21,410 nucleotides of DNA from Atopobium sp. (GTDB taxonomy: Bacteria; Actinomycetota; Coriobacteriia; Coriobacteriales; Atopobiaceae), in assembly GCA_015258785.1 (NCBI GenBank), contig JABZHP010000015.1:1-21410 (forward strand), given 5' to 3'. Every line of letters begins with the position of its first letter. The stretch's first letter is position 1. A model generated the notes under the pieces. It was not told the origin of the DNA and ran no database searches. It saw nothing but the letters and a program-made list of their open reading frames with translations. Positions 6,546-13,960 of this stretch are shown here, piece after piece. The translations under genes were made by a program, and so were the position numbers.

Positions 6546-6654
6546 GCGCATTGAGCGGGTGCGGATGACGTGACACCTCGAACCTGGTCAGGATCGGGAG
6601 ATAGCAGCCATAAGGGGTCACTTGCGGGCATCCGTTCCCACTCAATGCGCTTTT
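6546..6654 (+). ncRNA. ffs: Small signal recognition particle RNA (4.5S type)
   Basis: The conserved SRP domain is plain: GGTCAGG (6586-6592), an AUC/GAU stem capped by a GGGA tetraloop (6596-6599), then AGCAGCC (6603-6609). This matches the two faces of the Ffh-binding internal loop. Below it GTGAC pairs with GTCAC and GGATG with CATCC. GCGCATTGAG (6546-6555) pairs with CTCAATGCGC (6641-6650), and TTTTATT follows, so the closing helix may also act as terminator. The RNA binds the GTPase Ffh and targets membrane proteins during translation. The exact 5' end is estimated from the terminal pairing. Length is that of the short eubacterial form, lacking an Alu domain. Confidence 0.93.
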
Positions 6655-6706
6655 ATTAGGCGTTGACTATGCTTGCCGCGACATTTGTCACGACGATTGG
6701 ACTTCG

Positions 6707-7393
6707 ATGGGTTTTGTAAACTACATCATTGAGCTGCTTAGAGATCCTCGCGCATTTATTGCTTCAATGATTGCCACTGGCCCTCTTGCTGCGTACGGTT
6801 TTGTTTTTCTGATTGTTTTTATTGAGACCGGCGTAGTTTTTTTCCCATTTTTACCAGGTGATTCTCTGCTTTTTACAGCAGGATTTTTTGCTCATAATGG
6901 CGGCTTTAATATTGTTTTATTGCTTGTTATTACGTGGGCTGCTGCAATTCTTGGCGATCAGATGAACTTTATGATTGGCCATTTCTTTGGTCAAAAAATT
7001 ATTGCTTCCGGTAAGGTCAAGGCACTTACTCCAGAGCACCTTGAGAAGACTCAGAAATTCCTGGACAAGCACGGTCATCTGGCAATTTTTTTAGGTCGCT
7101 TCTTCCCCTTTATCCGCACGTTCGTGCCTTTTATTGCTGGTATGGGCGGTATGCACTGGCGCAACTTTGGCATCTATAACATCTTGGGTGGTCTAACCTG
7201 GTCCACGATGTTTGTACTTCTCGGCTATTTCTTTGGTGGCATTCCTGTAGTTCAGGAGCACTTTGAGCTGCTGATTGTGGGTATTGTCGCCGTTTCAATT
7301 ATTCCAACAGTTGTTGGCCTTATCCGTGGCCGTATGAGCAAGGGCGAGAAGAACAACGAAGAAGCCACAGATACAAACGAAGACGAGGTTTAG
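6707..7393 (+). CDS. DedA-family membrane protein
   Basis: This 228-aa polytopic membrane protein belongs to the DedA/SNARE-associated (VTT) family, members of which are linked to lipid carrier (undecaprenyl phosphate) recycling and envelope homeostasis. Family marks are the glutamate at 40, FFPFLPGDSLLFTAG (45-59), and GRFFPFIRTFVPFIAGMGGM (130-149) with arginines 131 and 137. Basic and acidic residues make a soluble C-terminal tail (SKGEKNNEEATDTNEDEV). The ribosome site is weak (TTGGA), but the start fits the family's length. A 16-codon frame at 6669-6719 overlaps its start in another register. The gene follows the SRP RNA gene and ends at a bidirectional terminator. Confidence 0.93.
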   Translation: MGFVNYIIELLRDPRAFIASMIATGPLAAYGFVFLIVFIETGVVFFPFLPGDSLLFTAGFFAHNGGFNIVLLLVITWAAAILGDQMNFMIGHFFGQKIIASGKVKALTPEHLEKTQKFLDKHGHLAIFLGRFFPFIRTFVPFIAGMGGMHWRNFGIYNILGGLTWSTMFVLLGYFFGGIPVVQEHFELLIVGIVAVSIIPTVVGLIRGRMSKGEKNNEEATDTNEDEV

Positions 7394-7424
7394 TAACAAG
7401 CTTTCGTACTTCTCGTAATTTGAT

Positions 7425-7470
7425 GATAAAAATCCCGTCAGGAACGACTTGGCCTGACGGGATTATTTTT
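7425..7470. terminator. Bidirectional terminator between convergent genes
   Basis: AATCCCGTCAGG (7431-7442) pairs perfectly with CCTGACGGGATT (7453-7464) around a 10-base loop. The right side is followed by ATTTTT on the plus strand, and the left side by TTTTT on the minus strand. It therefore serves both dedA and the convergent 576-aa gene, whose stop codon overlaps its right edge. Confidence 0.9.
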
Positions 7471-9199
7471 ACTCTTTAGAGAGCTGATAGGTATCAGTAA
7501 AGGTAACTGTCTGACCATTTTCTGTGTAAGTGGAAATAAGCTGAGCCACAACGCTTCTGTTGGCAATATCAAAAGTGACCTTCAATTGTGGCTTTTGAGG
7601 TGTGGCGAGAGCCGCATTAGAAGCAGAATGAGCATCCAGGTTTGCATTGGTTACATCGACCGTTCCAGAAACCTGAATTTGTTCTCCGATAGTTCCTGAA
7701 GTTGTAAGAGAGACAGAAGCGTTTTTGAACTCAGTATCACCGGGATACCAACGATACGAGGTGTTGAGTGCTCCATGGTTGTGCACAACACCCCCTGCGG
7801 TTGCCGTAAGCACGAGCTGATCACGAGAAAAACCTGCAGCCGATACGGTCAACGTTAAAGGATTGGTTCGACCGGCATAGCAAGGGCTTCCGCTGCTTGC
7901 TTCACAGCTGACAAAGGTACCCTTCCACGTTCCTACGAGCCCGCTGTAGTCGTACTTAAGTCCTGCCGAGGGGTTGGCTGTGTCCAACGCCCAGGTACCC
8001 GTAGAAGCATCAAAGGTAAATGAGGCGGTAATTTCGCAGGTGAGCGAACCAAAGAAGGTTGGTGAAACACCCGACATTCTTACCCAGCAGGTTTGCTGTT
8101 CACGGTCAAAGCCTGCATCAAGAACAGTGAAGGTTGCGCCAGAGAATTGCGAGCTATAAGAAATAGCTTCGTTAGGATTTTTCTCATCAAGTTTTGCTAG
8201 CACATCGCCAATAGCGTCAAGGACTTTTGTGGTGGAAACGCCCGAAGTTGCCTGGTAGGTAACAGATTGTGATTCTTCGTCACCAATGGCGTTCCATCCC
8301 TGGGTATTTGCGTATCCAAGTTTGGTTATCTTTGTAGCAGCAATTGCATTACCTGTATAGGTAAGGCGTACTACAGAGTTGGCGTAGCCCGTCGCACCAA
8401 ACTGCGCGGCATCACTTGAGATTGCCGTGGTACTTCTTGTGCGAGAAACAACTTCAATGCCCGTAAGGAGTAAGGACTCATCAGCATCATATTCACCAGG
8501 AGTCCAGGCTGGTGCCTCAACGCGTGTGCGCGCATCAGCAATAACAGTATCAGTTGAAGGAACGTTGCTCACGCGAATAAAGAACACGATAACTGCAGAT
8601 AAAAGAGCAAGACTTAAAAGCGCAAGAATGCCAGAAAGCAGGCTGTAGCGGCGTACAAACCTAAACAGTGCACGACGCCTGCTGCGAAGATAGCTTGAGA
8701 ACGTATCAGCAACATCTTTTATAGACGTTGCTTCATCGTCAGAGGTTGCATTACCTGCGCTAGCAGCATTTTTGACAGAAGCTTCAGCAGCTTCAGCCTC
8801 TGCATGTTCGCGAGTGCTCTCTTCAAGCTCTTTGAGGCGAGTTTCTACAGCAGAAAGGTCCTGCGTCAGAGCTGCATCGTTTACGATTTTCTCCAGGTCA
8901 GTTGTGCTATCTGCATCGTTTTCAGGAGAGTTCTCATCCGAAGCAGAGTAAGTCTCATCCTCTTCACCATCTTCGTCTAGACCAGGAAAGATAGGGCTGA
9001 CAATTTCCATGATGTAGTCTTCATCAGCAGCGGCCATATCGGCAGCAATAGGGTCGGTGACCTCTTCAAGCTCGTCGGTCTTCTCGCCAGCGGTGTCAAC
9101 TGCCTCAGCAGCCTGGGCATCAAGAGTCTTCTGATCAGAAGAGGTGTCCTCTGCAGCAGGTGTGTTATCTGGTTGTGAAGTTTTGTTCTTAGAAGTCAT
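7469..9199 (-). CDS. Single-pass membrane protein with acidic cytoplasmic part and large exported domain, function unknown
   Basis: I do not recognise this 576-aa protein. Residues 1-165 are very acidic and low in complexity, with a possible coiled coil near 110-145. A basic patch (YLRSRRRALFRFVRRYS, 170-186) precedes one membrane helix (about 187-209), which by the positive-inside rule places the N-terminus in the cytoplasm and residues 210-576 outside. The exported part is Thr/Ser/Ala-rich and looks like beta sheet. It has only four cysteines (371, 388, 432, 440), which suggests two disulfides. GLVGTWKGTFV (420-430) opens a C-terminal segment resembling a small beta-barrel motif. GAGG lies five bases before the ATG; CATAAT (minus strand of 9241-9246) could be its -10. 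It is the only large minus-strand gene in the window. Confidence 0.88.
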   Translation of the reverse strand: MTSKNKTSQPDNTPAAEDTSSDQKTLDAQAAEAVDTAGEKTDELEEVTDPIAADMAAADEDYIMEIVSPIFPGLDEDGEEDETYSASDENSPENDADSTTDLEKIVNDAALTQDLSAVETRLKELEESTREHAEAEAAEASVKNAASAGNATSDDEATSIKDVADTFSSYLRSRRRALFRFVRRYSLLSGILALLSLALLSAVIVFFIRVSNVPSTDTVIADARTRVEAPAWTPGEYDADESLLLTGIEVVSRTRSTTAISSDAAQFGATGYANSVVRLTYTGNAIAATKITKLGYANTQGWNAIGDEESQSVTYQATSGVSTTKVLDAIGDVLAKLDEKNPNEAISYSSQFSGATFTVLDAGFDREQQTCWVRMSGVSPTFFGSLTCEITASFTFDASTGTWALDTANPSAGLKYDYSGLVGTWKGTFVSCEASSGSPCYAGRTNPLTLTVSAAGFSRDQLVLTATAGGVVHNHGALNTSYRWYPGDTEFKNASVSLTTSGTIGEQIQVSGTVDVTNANLDAHSASNAALATPQKPQLKVTFDIANRSVVAQLISTYTENGQTVTFTDTYQLSKE

Positions 9200-9285
9200 A
9201 GCGCCTCATTACCGTCTAAACCTGCTGTAATTTTCTCACAATTATGTAACTTGTGTACCCTCATCCTGTGCAGATAGGGAGGTAT

Positions 9286-9316
9286 CGGTTTAAAAACCGC
9301 CTAGTGGTGGTACACT
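9286..9316 (+). promoter_or_regulatory. Candidate prfA promoter with overlapping inverted repeat
   Basis: TG-G-TACACT (9308-9316) is an extended -10 element. Just upstream, CGGTTT (9286-9291) and AAACCG (9294-9299) form an inverted repeat over the -35 position, which has no good hexamer. The predicted leader to the prfA start is about 90 bases. Confidence 0.4.
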
Positions 9317-9413
9317 TCTTTAGTTGAATTCTCACCTCGCAAGCAGCTTTGCAACAGTTTGGCCGCATGTCAATGAGCCAAGCGCGCACGAGGCACTTAT
9401 CTTAGGAGCAAGA

Positions 9414-10481
9414 ATGCGTGACAAGCTAGAAAAAATCGTCGAGGCCTATGCTGAGCTTGAGCAAAAGCTTGCAGACCCAGCTGTTGTCTCTGATCCAAAA
9501 GAGTATGCTCGCGTGGCAAAAGAGCACTCTAATCAGGCAGATTTGGTTGCTCACGCCAACAAGTACATCACTGCCCTTGATGACATCGAGGCTGCAAAAG
9601 AGCTTCTCAACGCCACTTCTGATCCAGAAGAAAAAGAGATGCTGCAGGAAGATATTGCTGCTAATGAAGAGATGCTTCCTCAGCTTGAGGATGAGATCAA
9701 GGTCATGCTAATCCCAGGCGATCCAAATGACGAGAAGGACACTATCGTTGAGATTCGCGCTGGTGTTGGCGGCGATGAGGCGGCAATCTTTGCAGGCGAC
9801 CTCTTCAAAATGTATGAGCGCTTTGCTGAGGCTCGTGGTTGGAAGACAGAGATCCTGTCCAGCTCTCCTTCTGAGGCAGGCGGCTTCAAGACTATTGAGT
9901 TCAAGGTCACAGGCGATAAAGTCTATTCAGTTATGAAGTATGAATCCGGTGTTCACCGTGTTCAGCGCGTTCCTAAGACTGAGTCTCAGGGCCGTATTCA
10001 GACCTCTACCGCAACCGTTGCAGTTCTCCCAGAGGCTGACGAGATTGATATTCAGATCAACCAGGAAGACCTGCGCATTGATACCTACTGTGCATCCGGC
10101 CCTGGTGGTCAGTGCGTTAACACTACCTATTCTGCAGTTCGTATTACTCACCTGCCAACAAATACCGTTGTTCAGTCCCAGGACCAGCGTTCCCAGATTC
10201 AGAACCGCGAGGTCTGCATGCAGATGCTCCGCGCTCGTCTTTACGAGATGGAGCTGGAGCGTCAACAGGCTGAGCAGGGTGCAGAGCGTCTTTCTCAGAT
10301 TGGCCATGGCGCACGTTCCGAGAAGATTCGTACATACAACCAGCCACAGGACCGCGTAACTGACCACCGCGTCGGCTTTAACGGCACCTACAATGGCGTT
10401 CTTCTGGGCGATACGCTGCCATCCGTTATTGAGGCTCTTGCTGCAGCGGAGCGCGCCGAGAAACTCGCTCAGGCTGTGTAA
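9414..10481 (+). CDS. prfA: Peptide chain release factor 1
   Basis: This 355-aa factor recognises UAA and UAG in the ribosomal A site and triggers peptide release. The release-factor-1 selectivity tripeptide PKT (187-189, form P-x-T) follows HRVQRV, and the catalytic GGQ motif is at 231-233 within ASGPGGQCVNTT. The N-terminal helical domain and the C-terminal tail end at the family's usual length. I chose the ATG at 9414 because AGGAGC lies just upstream and MRDKLEKI is the normal beginning. A frame open for 30 more codons upstream has no such support. Residues after GGQ are slightly unusual (C-V-N-T-T-Y rather than the commoner H/S-V-N-T-T-D). prmC, whose product methylates the GGQ glutamine, starts 12 bases downstream. 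Confidence 0.98.
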   Translation: MRDKLEKIVEAYAELEQKLADPAVVSDPKEYARVAKEHSNQADLVAHANKYITALDDIEAAKELLNATSDPEEKEMLQEDIAANEEMLPQLEDEIKVMLIPGDPNDEKDTIVEIRAGVGGDEAAIFAGDLFKMYERFAEARGWKTEILSSSPSEAGGFKTIEFKVTGDKVYSVMKYESGVHRVQRVPKTESQGRIQTSTATVAVLPEADEIDIQINQEDLRIDTYCASGPGGQCVNTTYSAVRITHLPTNTVVQSQDQRSQIQNREVCMQMLRARLYEMELERQQAEQGAERLSQIGHGARSEKIRTYNQPQDRVTDHRVGFNGTYNGVLLGDTLPSVIEALAAAERAEKLAQAV

Positions 10482-10493
10482 GGTGCAAACTTC

Positions 10494-11387
10494 ATGACAG
10501 ATGAAGTTTGGACAATCCAGAAAATTTTGACGTGGACTACTCAGCACCTGGAAAAGAAGGGTGATGAGCATCCACGTCTTTCTGCAGAATGGCTTTTGTC
10601 CGCGGTGACAGGCCTTTCTCGCGTTCAGCTCTACACCAACTTTGACAAGCCGCTTTCTGCGGATGAGCGCACTCGCATGCGCGAGGCAATTAAGCGCCGT
10701 GCAGAAGGGGAGCCGCTCCAGTACGTGACGGGCGAGATGCCCTTTAGGCACCTGGTTCTTACTTGCGAGCCAGGCGTGCTTATCCCACGACCAGAGACAG
10801 AGGTGCTGGTAGACGTTGCGCTATCAGGTGTTGACGAGGCAACTCCAAACGCTGACGGAGAAGTGCGCGTGCTTGAGGTTGGCGTAGGAACGGGCTGCAT
10901 ATCGCTTTCTATTGCTACTGAGCGTCCACAGACGCGCGTCTACGCTACAGATCTTTCTCCTAAGGCGATTGCGCTGGCAACTCGCAACAGAGATGCCCTG
11001 GACCTCCAAGAGCGCGTGGAGCTCATTGAGTGTGACTTGGTAGAAGGTGTGCCCGCAGAGCTTTCACAGTCCTTCTCGGTGTTGGTGTCTAATCCGCCCT
11101 ACATTCCCACACGCGTGCTTGAGCAGGAGGTACCTGCTGAGGTCAAGGGTTTTGAGCCTGAGCTGGCGCTTGACGGAGGAGAGGACGGTCTGGACGTCTA
11201 TAGGCGATTGCTCGAGGCTGCTCCACATATGCTTTTACCTGGTGGTATGCTTTGCGTTGAGCTCTACGAGGGGCATCTGGACAAGGCGGCGCACCTTGCC
11301 GAGGAACAGGGTGTGTGGGAATCTGTTGAGGTCAAAGAGGATCTGACGCACAGGCCGCGCATTCTTGTGGCACGTTTAGCAAAGTAG
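10494..11387 (+). CDS. prmC: Release factor glutamine N5-methyltransferase
   Basis: This 297-aa enzyme uses S-adenosylmethionine to methylate the GGQ glutamine of release factors. An N-terminal helical domain (about 1-85) that grips the release factor is followed by the Rossmann methyltransferase domain. The linker GVLIPRPETE is at 94-103, the SAM-binding glycine motif VLEVGVGTGCISLSI at 126-140, and the catalytic NPPY at 200-203 with the expected NPPYIP context. Later FEPELALDGGEDGL is also typical of the family. AAGGTG serves as ribosome site. It sits directly after prfA, its substrate gene, in the common bacterial arrangement. Confidence 0.97.
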   Translation: MTDEVWTIQKILTWTTQHLEKKGDEHPRLSAEWLLSAVTGLSRVQLYTNFDKPLSADERTRMREAIKRRAEGEPLQYVTGEMPFRHLVLTCEPGVLIPRPETEVLVDVALSGVDEATPNADGEVRVLEVGVGTGCISLSIATERPQTRVYATDLSPKAIALATRNRDALDLQERVELIECDLVEGVPAELSQSFSVLVSNPPYIPTRVLEQEVPAEVKGFEPELALDGGEDGLDVYRRLLEAAPHMLLPGGMLCVELYEGHLDKAAHLAEEQGVWESVEVKEDLTHRPRILVARLAK

Positions 11388-11425
11388 CACTTCAGACGCT
11401 TGGCGAGAAAATCTGTGCAACGCAT

Positions 11426-11476
11426 AACACCGCGCAGCACACAACGCCGCACAGTACACAACATCGCGCAACACAC
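11426..11476 (+). repeat. Three tandem 17-bp repeats between prmC and tsaC
   Basis: Three head-to-tail units fill the gap: AACACCGCGCAGCACAC (11426-11442), AACGCCGCACAGTACAC (11443-11459) and AACATCGCGCAACACAC (11460-11476). Consensus is AACrcCGCrCAryACAC. The stretch is almost free of T on the plus strand. It ends about 20 bases before the start codon of tsaC, just ahead of its ribosome site. Confidence 0.8.
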
Positions 11477-11496
11477 ACCAAAGAGTTGAGGGTTTT

Positions 11497-12144
11497 ATGG
11501 GAGAGTACATCAAAGTTGATCAGATGAATCCGGATTCATCTGTAGTTTCTTTAGCAGTTGAGGTGGCGCGTCGTGGTGGCGTGCTTATCATGCCTACCGA
11601 TTCCGTCTATGGCATTGGCGCAGCTGCAACTCCTCAAAACCCAGGTCATAAGCGCATCTTTGAAATTAAGCAGCGTCCTTCAACGCAGACGCTTCCCTGG
11701 CTTGTGGGCAGCAAATCTGACCTGCAGAAGTATGCGCACATTACGCATAACTGGGCAAATAAGCTGGTAGAAGCATATTGGCCAGGAGCTCTTACGCTGG
11801 TGGTTACCGCATCAGAGAACGTTCCTGATGAATATGTCTTACCAGATAACAGGACTATTGCGCTTCGCATGCCCAACTCGCCGCTTGTGTGTCAGATTGC
11901 TGAGCAGCTTGGATCTCCTCTGGCAACTACCAGCGCAAATACGCACGGAGCTCCTTCTGCAGTTGATGGATGTGGCCTTGAAGCAGGCCTTATTGAGCAG
12001 GCAGACTTGACGCTTGATGGAGGTCCGGCGCCCCTTGCTATTGCGTCGACTATTGTCGACTGCACGGGTGATGAACCGCGTATTTTGCGCGAAGGCGCCA
12101 TCACAACCGAGGATATTCTCGCCACTGCGGGATTTGCAAAATAG
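11497..12144 (+). CDS. tsaC: L-threonylcarbamoyladenylate synthase (TsaC/Sua5/YrdC family)
   Basis: This 215-aa enzyme makes threonylcarbamoyl-AMP from threonine, bicarbonate and ATP, the first step of t6A modification of ANN-decoding tRNAs. Family blocks are IMPTDSVYGIGAAA (31-44), the substrate loop KQRPSTQTLP (58-67), WPGALTLVV (95-103), ALRMPN (122-127), TTSANTHGAPS (144-154) and STIVDCTG (184-191). It is the short form without the extra C-terminal Sua5 domain. GAGGG lies upstream of the ATG. A YrdC-type gene right after prmC is a frequent bacterial arrangement; here the two are separated by the 17-bp repeat array. Confidence 0.94.
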   Translation: MGEYIKVDQMNPDSSVVSLAVEVARRGGVLIMPTDSVYGIGAAATPQNPGHKRIFEIKQRPSTQTLPWLVGSKSDLQKYAHITHNWANKLVEAYWPGALTLVVTASENVPDEYVLPDNRTIALRMPNSPLVCQIAEQLGSPLATTSANTHGAPSAVDGCGLEAGLIEQADLTLDGGPAPLAIASTIVDCTGDEPRILREGAITTEDILATAGFAK

Positions 12145-12237
12145 ATAAAAAATCCTATCCCTTTTATGTGTTTTGGCTGCAGCTTTTGCCTGCATGCGGT
12201 ACTCTCTATAGGAGTGAATTTTCTGAGGAGGATACGT

Positions 12238-12702
12238 ATGCGTATTGCAGTTGGTTCCGATCACGCTGGCTTTATCCAGAAAGATCCTATCATTGAGCAC
12301 ATCAAGTCGCTTGGTCATGAGGTTTTGGACTTTGGTCCCGCAAACGATGACCGTGTTGATTACCCTGATTTTGCAGATAAGGTTGCTCGCGCAGTTGCAG
12401 CAGGCAAAGCAGATCGCGGCGTTCTGATTTGCGGAACTGGTATTGGCATTGCTATGACTGCTGATAAAGTCCCTGGTATTCGCGCTACTCCTGTTCAGAC
12501 TGTTCAGTTTGCAGAGCTTGCTCGCGAGCACAATAACGCAAACGTCATTGGCCTTTCTGGTCGATTCACTGATCTTGCTGTTAACGAGGCTATTGTGGAT
12601 ACCTTCCTAAGCACCGAGTTTGCAGGCGGCCGCCACGCTGGACGTGTCGAGAAGATCATGCGTGAAGATGATCCTAACTTTAAGGGTGTTGACGCTGAGT
12701 AA
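12238..12702 (+). CDS. rpiB: Ribose-5-phosphate isomerase B
   Basis: This 154-aa enzyme interconverts ribose-5-phosphate and ribulose-5-phosphate in the non-oxidative pentose phosphate pathway. The start MRIAVGSDHAG with Asp8-His9, the catalytic cysteine 65 in LICGTGIGIAM, histidine 98 in REHNNANV, and GGRHAGRV (130-137) are the RpiB marks. LacA/LacB-type isomerases are relatives, but no other galactose-6-phosphate genes are nearby. I chose the ATG at 12238 because GAGGAGG lies directly upstream; an upstream in-frame ATG at 12166 would add 24 residues unlike the family. Its product feeds PRPP synthesis, and the PRPP-using gene upp follows. Confidence 0.96.
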   Translation: MRIAVGSDHAGFIQKDPIIEHIKSLGHEVLDFGPANDDRVDYPDFADKVARAVAAGKADRGVLICGTGIGIAMTADKVPGIRATPVQTVQFAELAREHNNANVIGLSGRFTDLAVNEAIVDTFLSTEFAGGRHAGRVEKIMREDDPNFKGVDAE

Positions 12703-12706
12703 GTAA

Positions 12707-12727
12707 GCGGCACATAAACAGTGCCGC
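12707..12727 (+). other. Hairpin between rpiB and upp
   Basis: GCGGCAC (12707-12713) and GTGCCGC (12721-12727) form a perfect 7-bp stem with a 7-base loop four bases after the rpiB stop. No T tract follows on either strand, so it is not a standard terminator. It may protect the rpiB message or reduce read-through into upp. Confidence 0.5.
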
Positions 12728-12823
12728 ATAAGTAATACATACGCAAACCTGCAGGGAATGTAGAGGCTAGTAAAGTTGTTCGCATTCAAATAAGGCGCAG
12801 GTCAAGCTCTTGGAGGGAGCATT

Positions 12824-13468
12824 ATGGCAGATTACGATGAGTCCAGACTTACAGTTGTTGACCACCCACTAGTTCAGCACAAGCTTCACATTCTCCGTGA
12901 CAAGACAACCACCACTAAGCAGTTCCGTGAGCTTGTCAACGAGCTTGCAATTCTTGAGAGCTACGAGGCAATGCGTGACTTCCCACTTGAGGATGTCGAG
13001 GTAGAGACTCCTCTTGAGACTATGACTGCTAAGCGCATTGCTGGTAAGAAGGTTGCTATTATTCCAATTCTTCGCGCTGGCCTTGGTATGGTTGACGGCA
13101 TTCTTGAGCTGGTTCCATCTGCTCGCGTCGGTCATGTTGGTATGTATCGCGATCCAGAGACCCATCTTCCTCACCAGTATTACTGCAAGTTCCCTGCAGA
13201 TATCGAGAACCGCACCTGCCTGGTTGTTGATCCAATGCTGGCAACTGGTGGCTCTCTCACTGCTGCTATTCAGTTCCTGCGTGAAGCAGGTGTCAAGGAC
13301 ATTCGTTGCCTGACTATTGTTTCTTGCCCTGAGGGTGTCAAGGCAACTCTGGACTTTGACCCAGAGGTACGCCTCTACACCTGCACCGTTGATCGTCAGC
13401 TAAGCCCAAATGCTTACATTCTTCCAGGACTTGGCGACGCAGGCGACCGTATTTACGGCACCAAGTAA
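12824..13468 (+). CDS. upp: Uracil phosphoribosyltransferase
   Basis: This 214-aa cytoplasmic salvage enzyme makes UMP from uracil and PRPP. The PRPP-binding loop DPMLATGGSLTAA is at 136-148, and the uracil-binding C-terminal block NAYILPGLGDAGDRIYGT at 196-213. The early PILRAGLGMVDG (81-92) and GMYRDPETH are equally typical. Length is close to the usual 208-212. GGAGGG lies seven bases before the ATG. It ends its transcription unit at the terminator at 13524. No uracil permease or PyrR gene is next to it. Confidence 0.98.
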   Translation: MADYDESRLTVVDHPLVQHKLHILRDKTTTTKQFRELVNELAILESYEAMRDFPLEDVEVETPLETMTAKRIAGKKVAIIPILRAGLGMVDGILELVPSARVGHVGMYRDPETHLPHQYYCKFPADIENRTCLVVDPMLATGGSLTAAIQFLREAGVKDIRCLTIVSCPEGVKATLDFDPEVRLYTCTVDRQLSPNAYILPGLGDAGDRIYGTK

Positions 13469-13523
13469 GGAGCCCCTCGTCCTTCTCGCAATCTAATAGA
13501 GTTGCGAATACGTACGTTAGTAC

Positions 13524-13569
13524 ATGATCCAGTGTCCGCAGAACATGCGCACTGGATCATTTTTCTTTT
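13524..13569 (+). terminator. Rho-independent terminator after upp
   Basis: ATGATCCAGTG (13524-13534) pairs perfectly with CACTGGATCAT (13550-13560). Inside it CGCA (13537-13540) and TGCG (13546-13549) extend the helix. TTTTTCTTTT follows. A separate 6-bp hairpin, TCGCAA/TTGCGA at 13486-13507, lies upstream without a T tract. Confidence 0.92.
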
Positions 13570-13804
13570 CAAATCATCACTTTACGAGAAGAAATAACGG
13601 TTGGCATATATCAAAAACTTTGTGAATACCAGGGGATATTGATACAACTATTTTTATCTGGACATAACTATATCTATCAAGAAAAAAGCAACATAACAGC
13701 AGCTTATTAGTGTTATAGTTGAGTAGAACAATAACGGCAGCTAACACGAAATGTGTCAGTAATGTGAGAGTTTGAGCATAAGTCAATTATTTGATTTTGT
13801 AATC

Positions 13805-13833
13805 GTGACTATGCATTCATTTAGTGCTAGTAT
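13805..13833 (+). promoter_or_regulatory. Probable promoter of the atp operon
   Basis: GTGACT (13805-13810) and TAGTAT (13828-13833) are exactly 17 bases apart, and TG-C precedes the -10 box as in an extended -10 promoter. The predicted start near 13840 gives a leader of about 140 bases before atpB. Confidence 0.5.
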
Positions 13834-13937
13834 CGCCGTTCGTCGCAAATATGCACGCCGAGTGGTAGATAATACACTCCAAGTGGCATATTCTTGGCAT
13901 CTTAGATTGTGTTTCAAGTATGCTGAGCAGTGACGGG

Positions 13938-13960
13938 CAATCTGAAATGGTTGCAGATTG
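13938..13960 (+). promoter_or_regulatory. Hairpin directly before the atpB ribosome binding site
   Basis: CAATCTG (13938-13944) pairs with CAGATTG (13954-13960) around a 9-base loop, ending three bases before GGGGAGG (13964-13970). The same CAATCT could instead pair with AGATTG at 13904-13909, so two exclusive structures are possible. Confidence 0.45.

Noticed and set aside
6669..6719. 16-codon frame overlapping the dedA start
   Set aside because: It has no clear ribosome site and no amino-acid pattern suggesting a regulatory leader peptide; probably chance.
9324..9413. Upstream in-frame start for prfA adding 30 residues
   Set aside because: It lacks a ribosome site, and family members begin at MRDKLE-like sequence, which has AGGAGC directly before it.
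11426..11476. CRISPR-like interpretation of the 17-bp repeats
   Set aside because: The units are directly adjacent with no spacers and are not identical; no cas gene is present.
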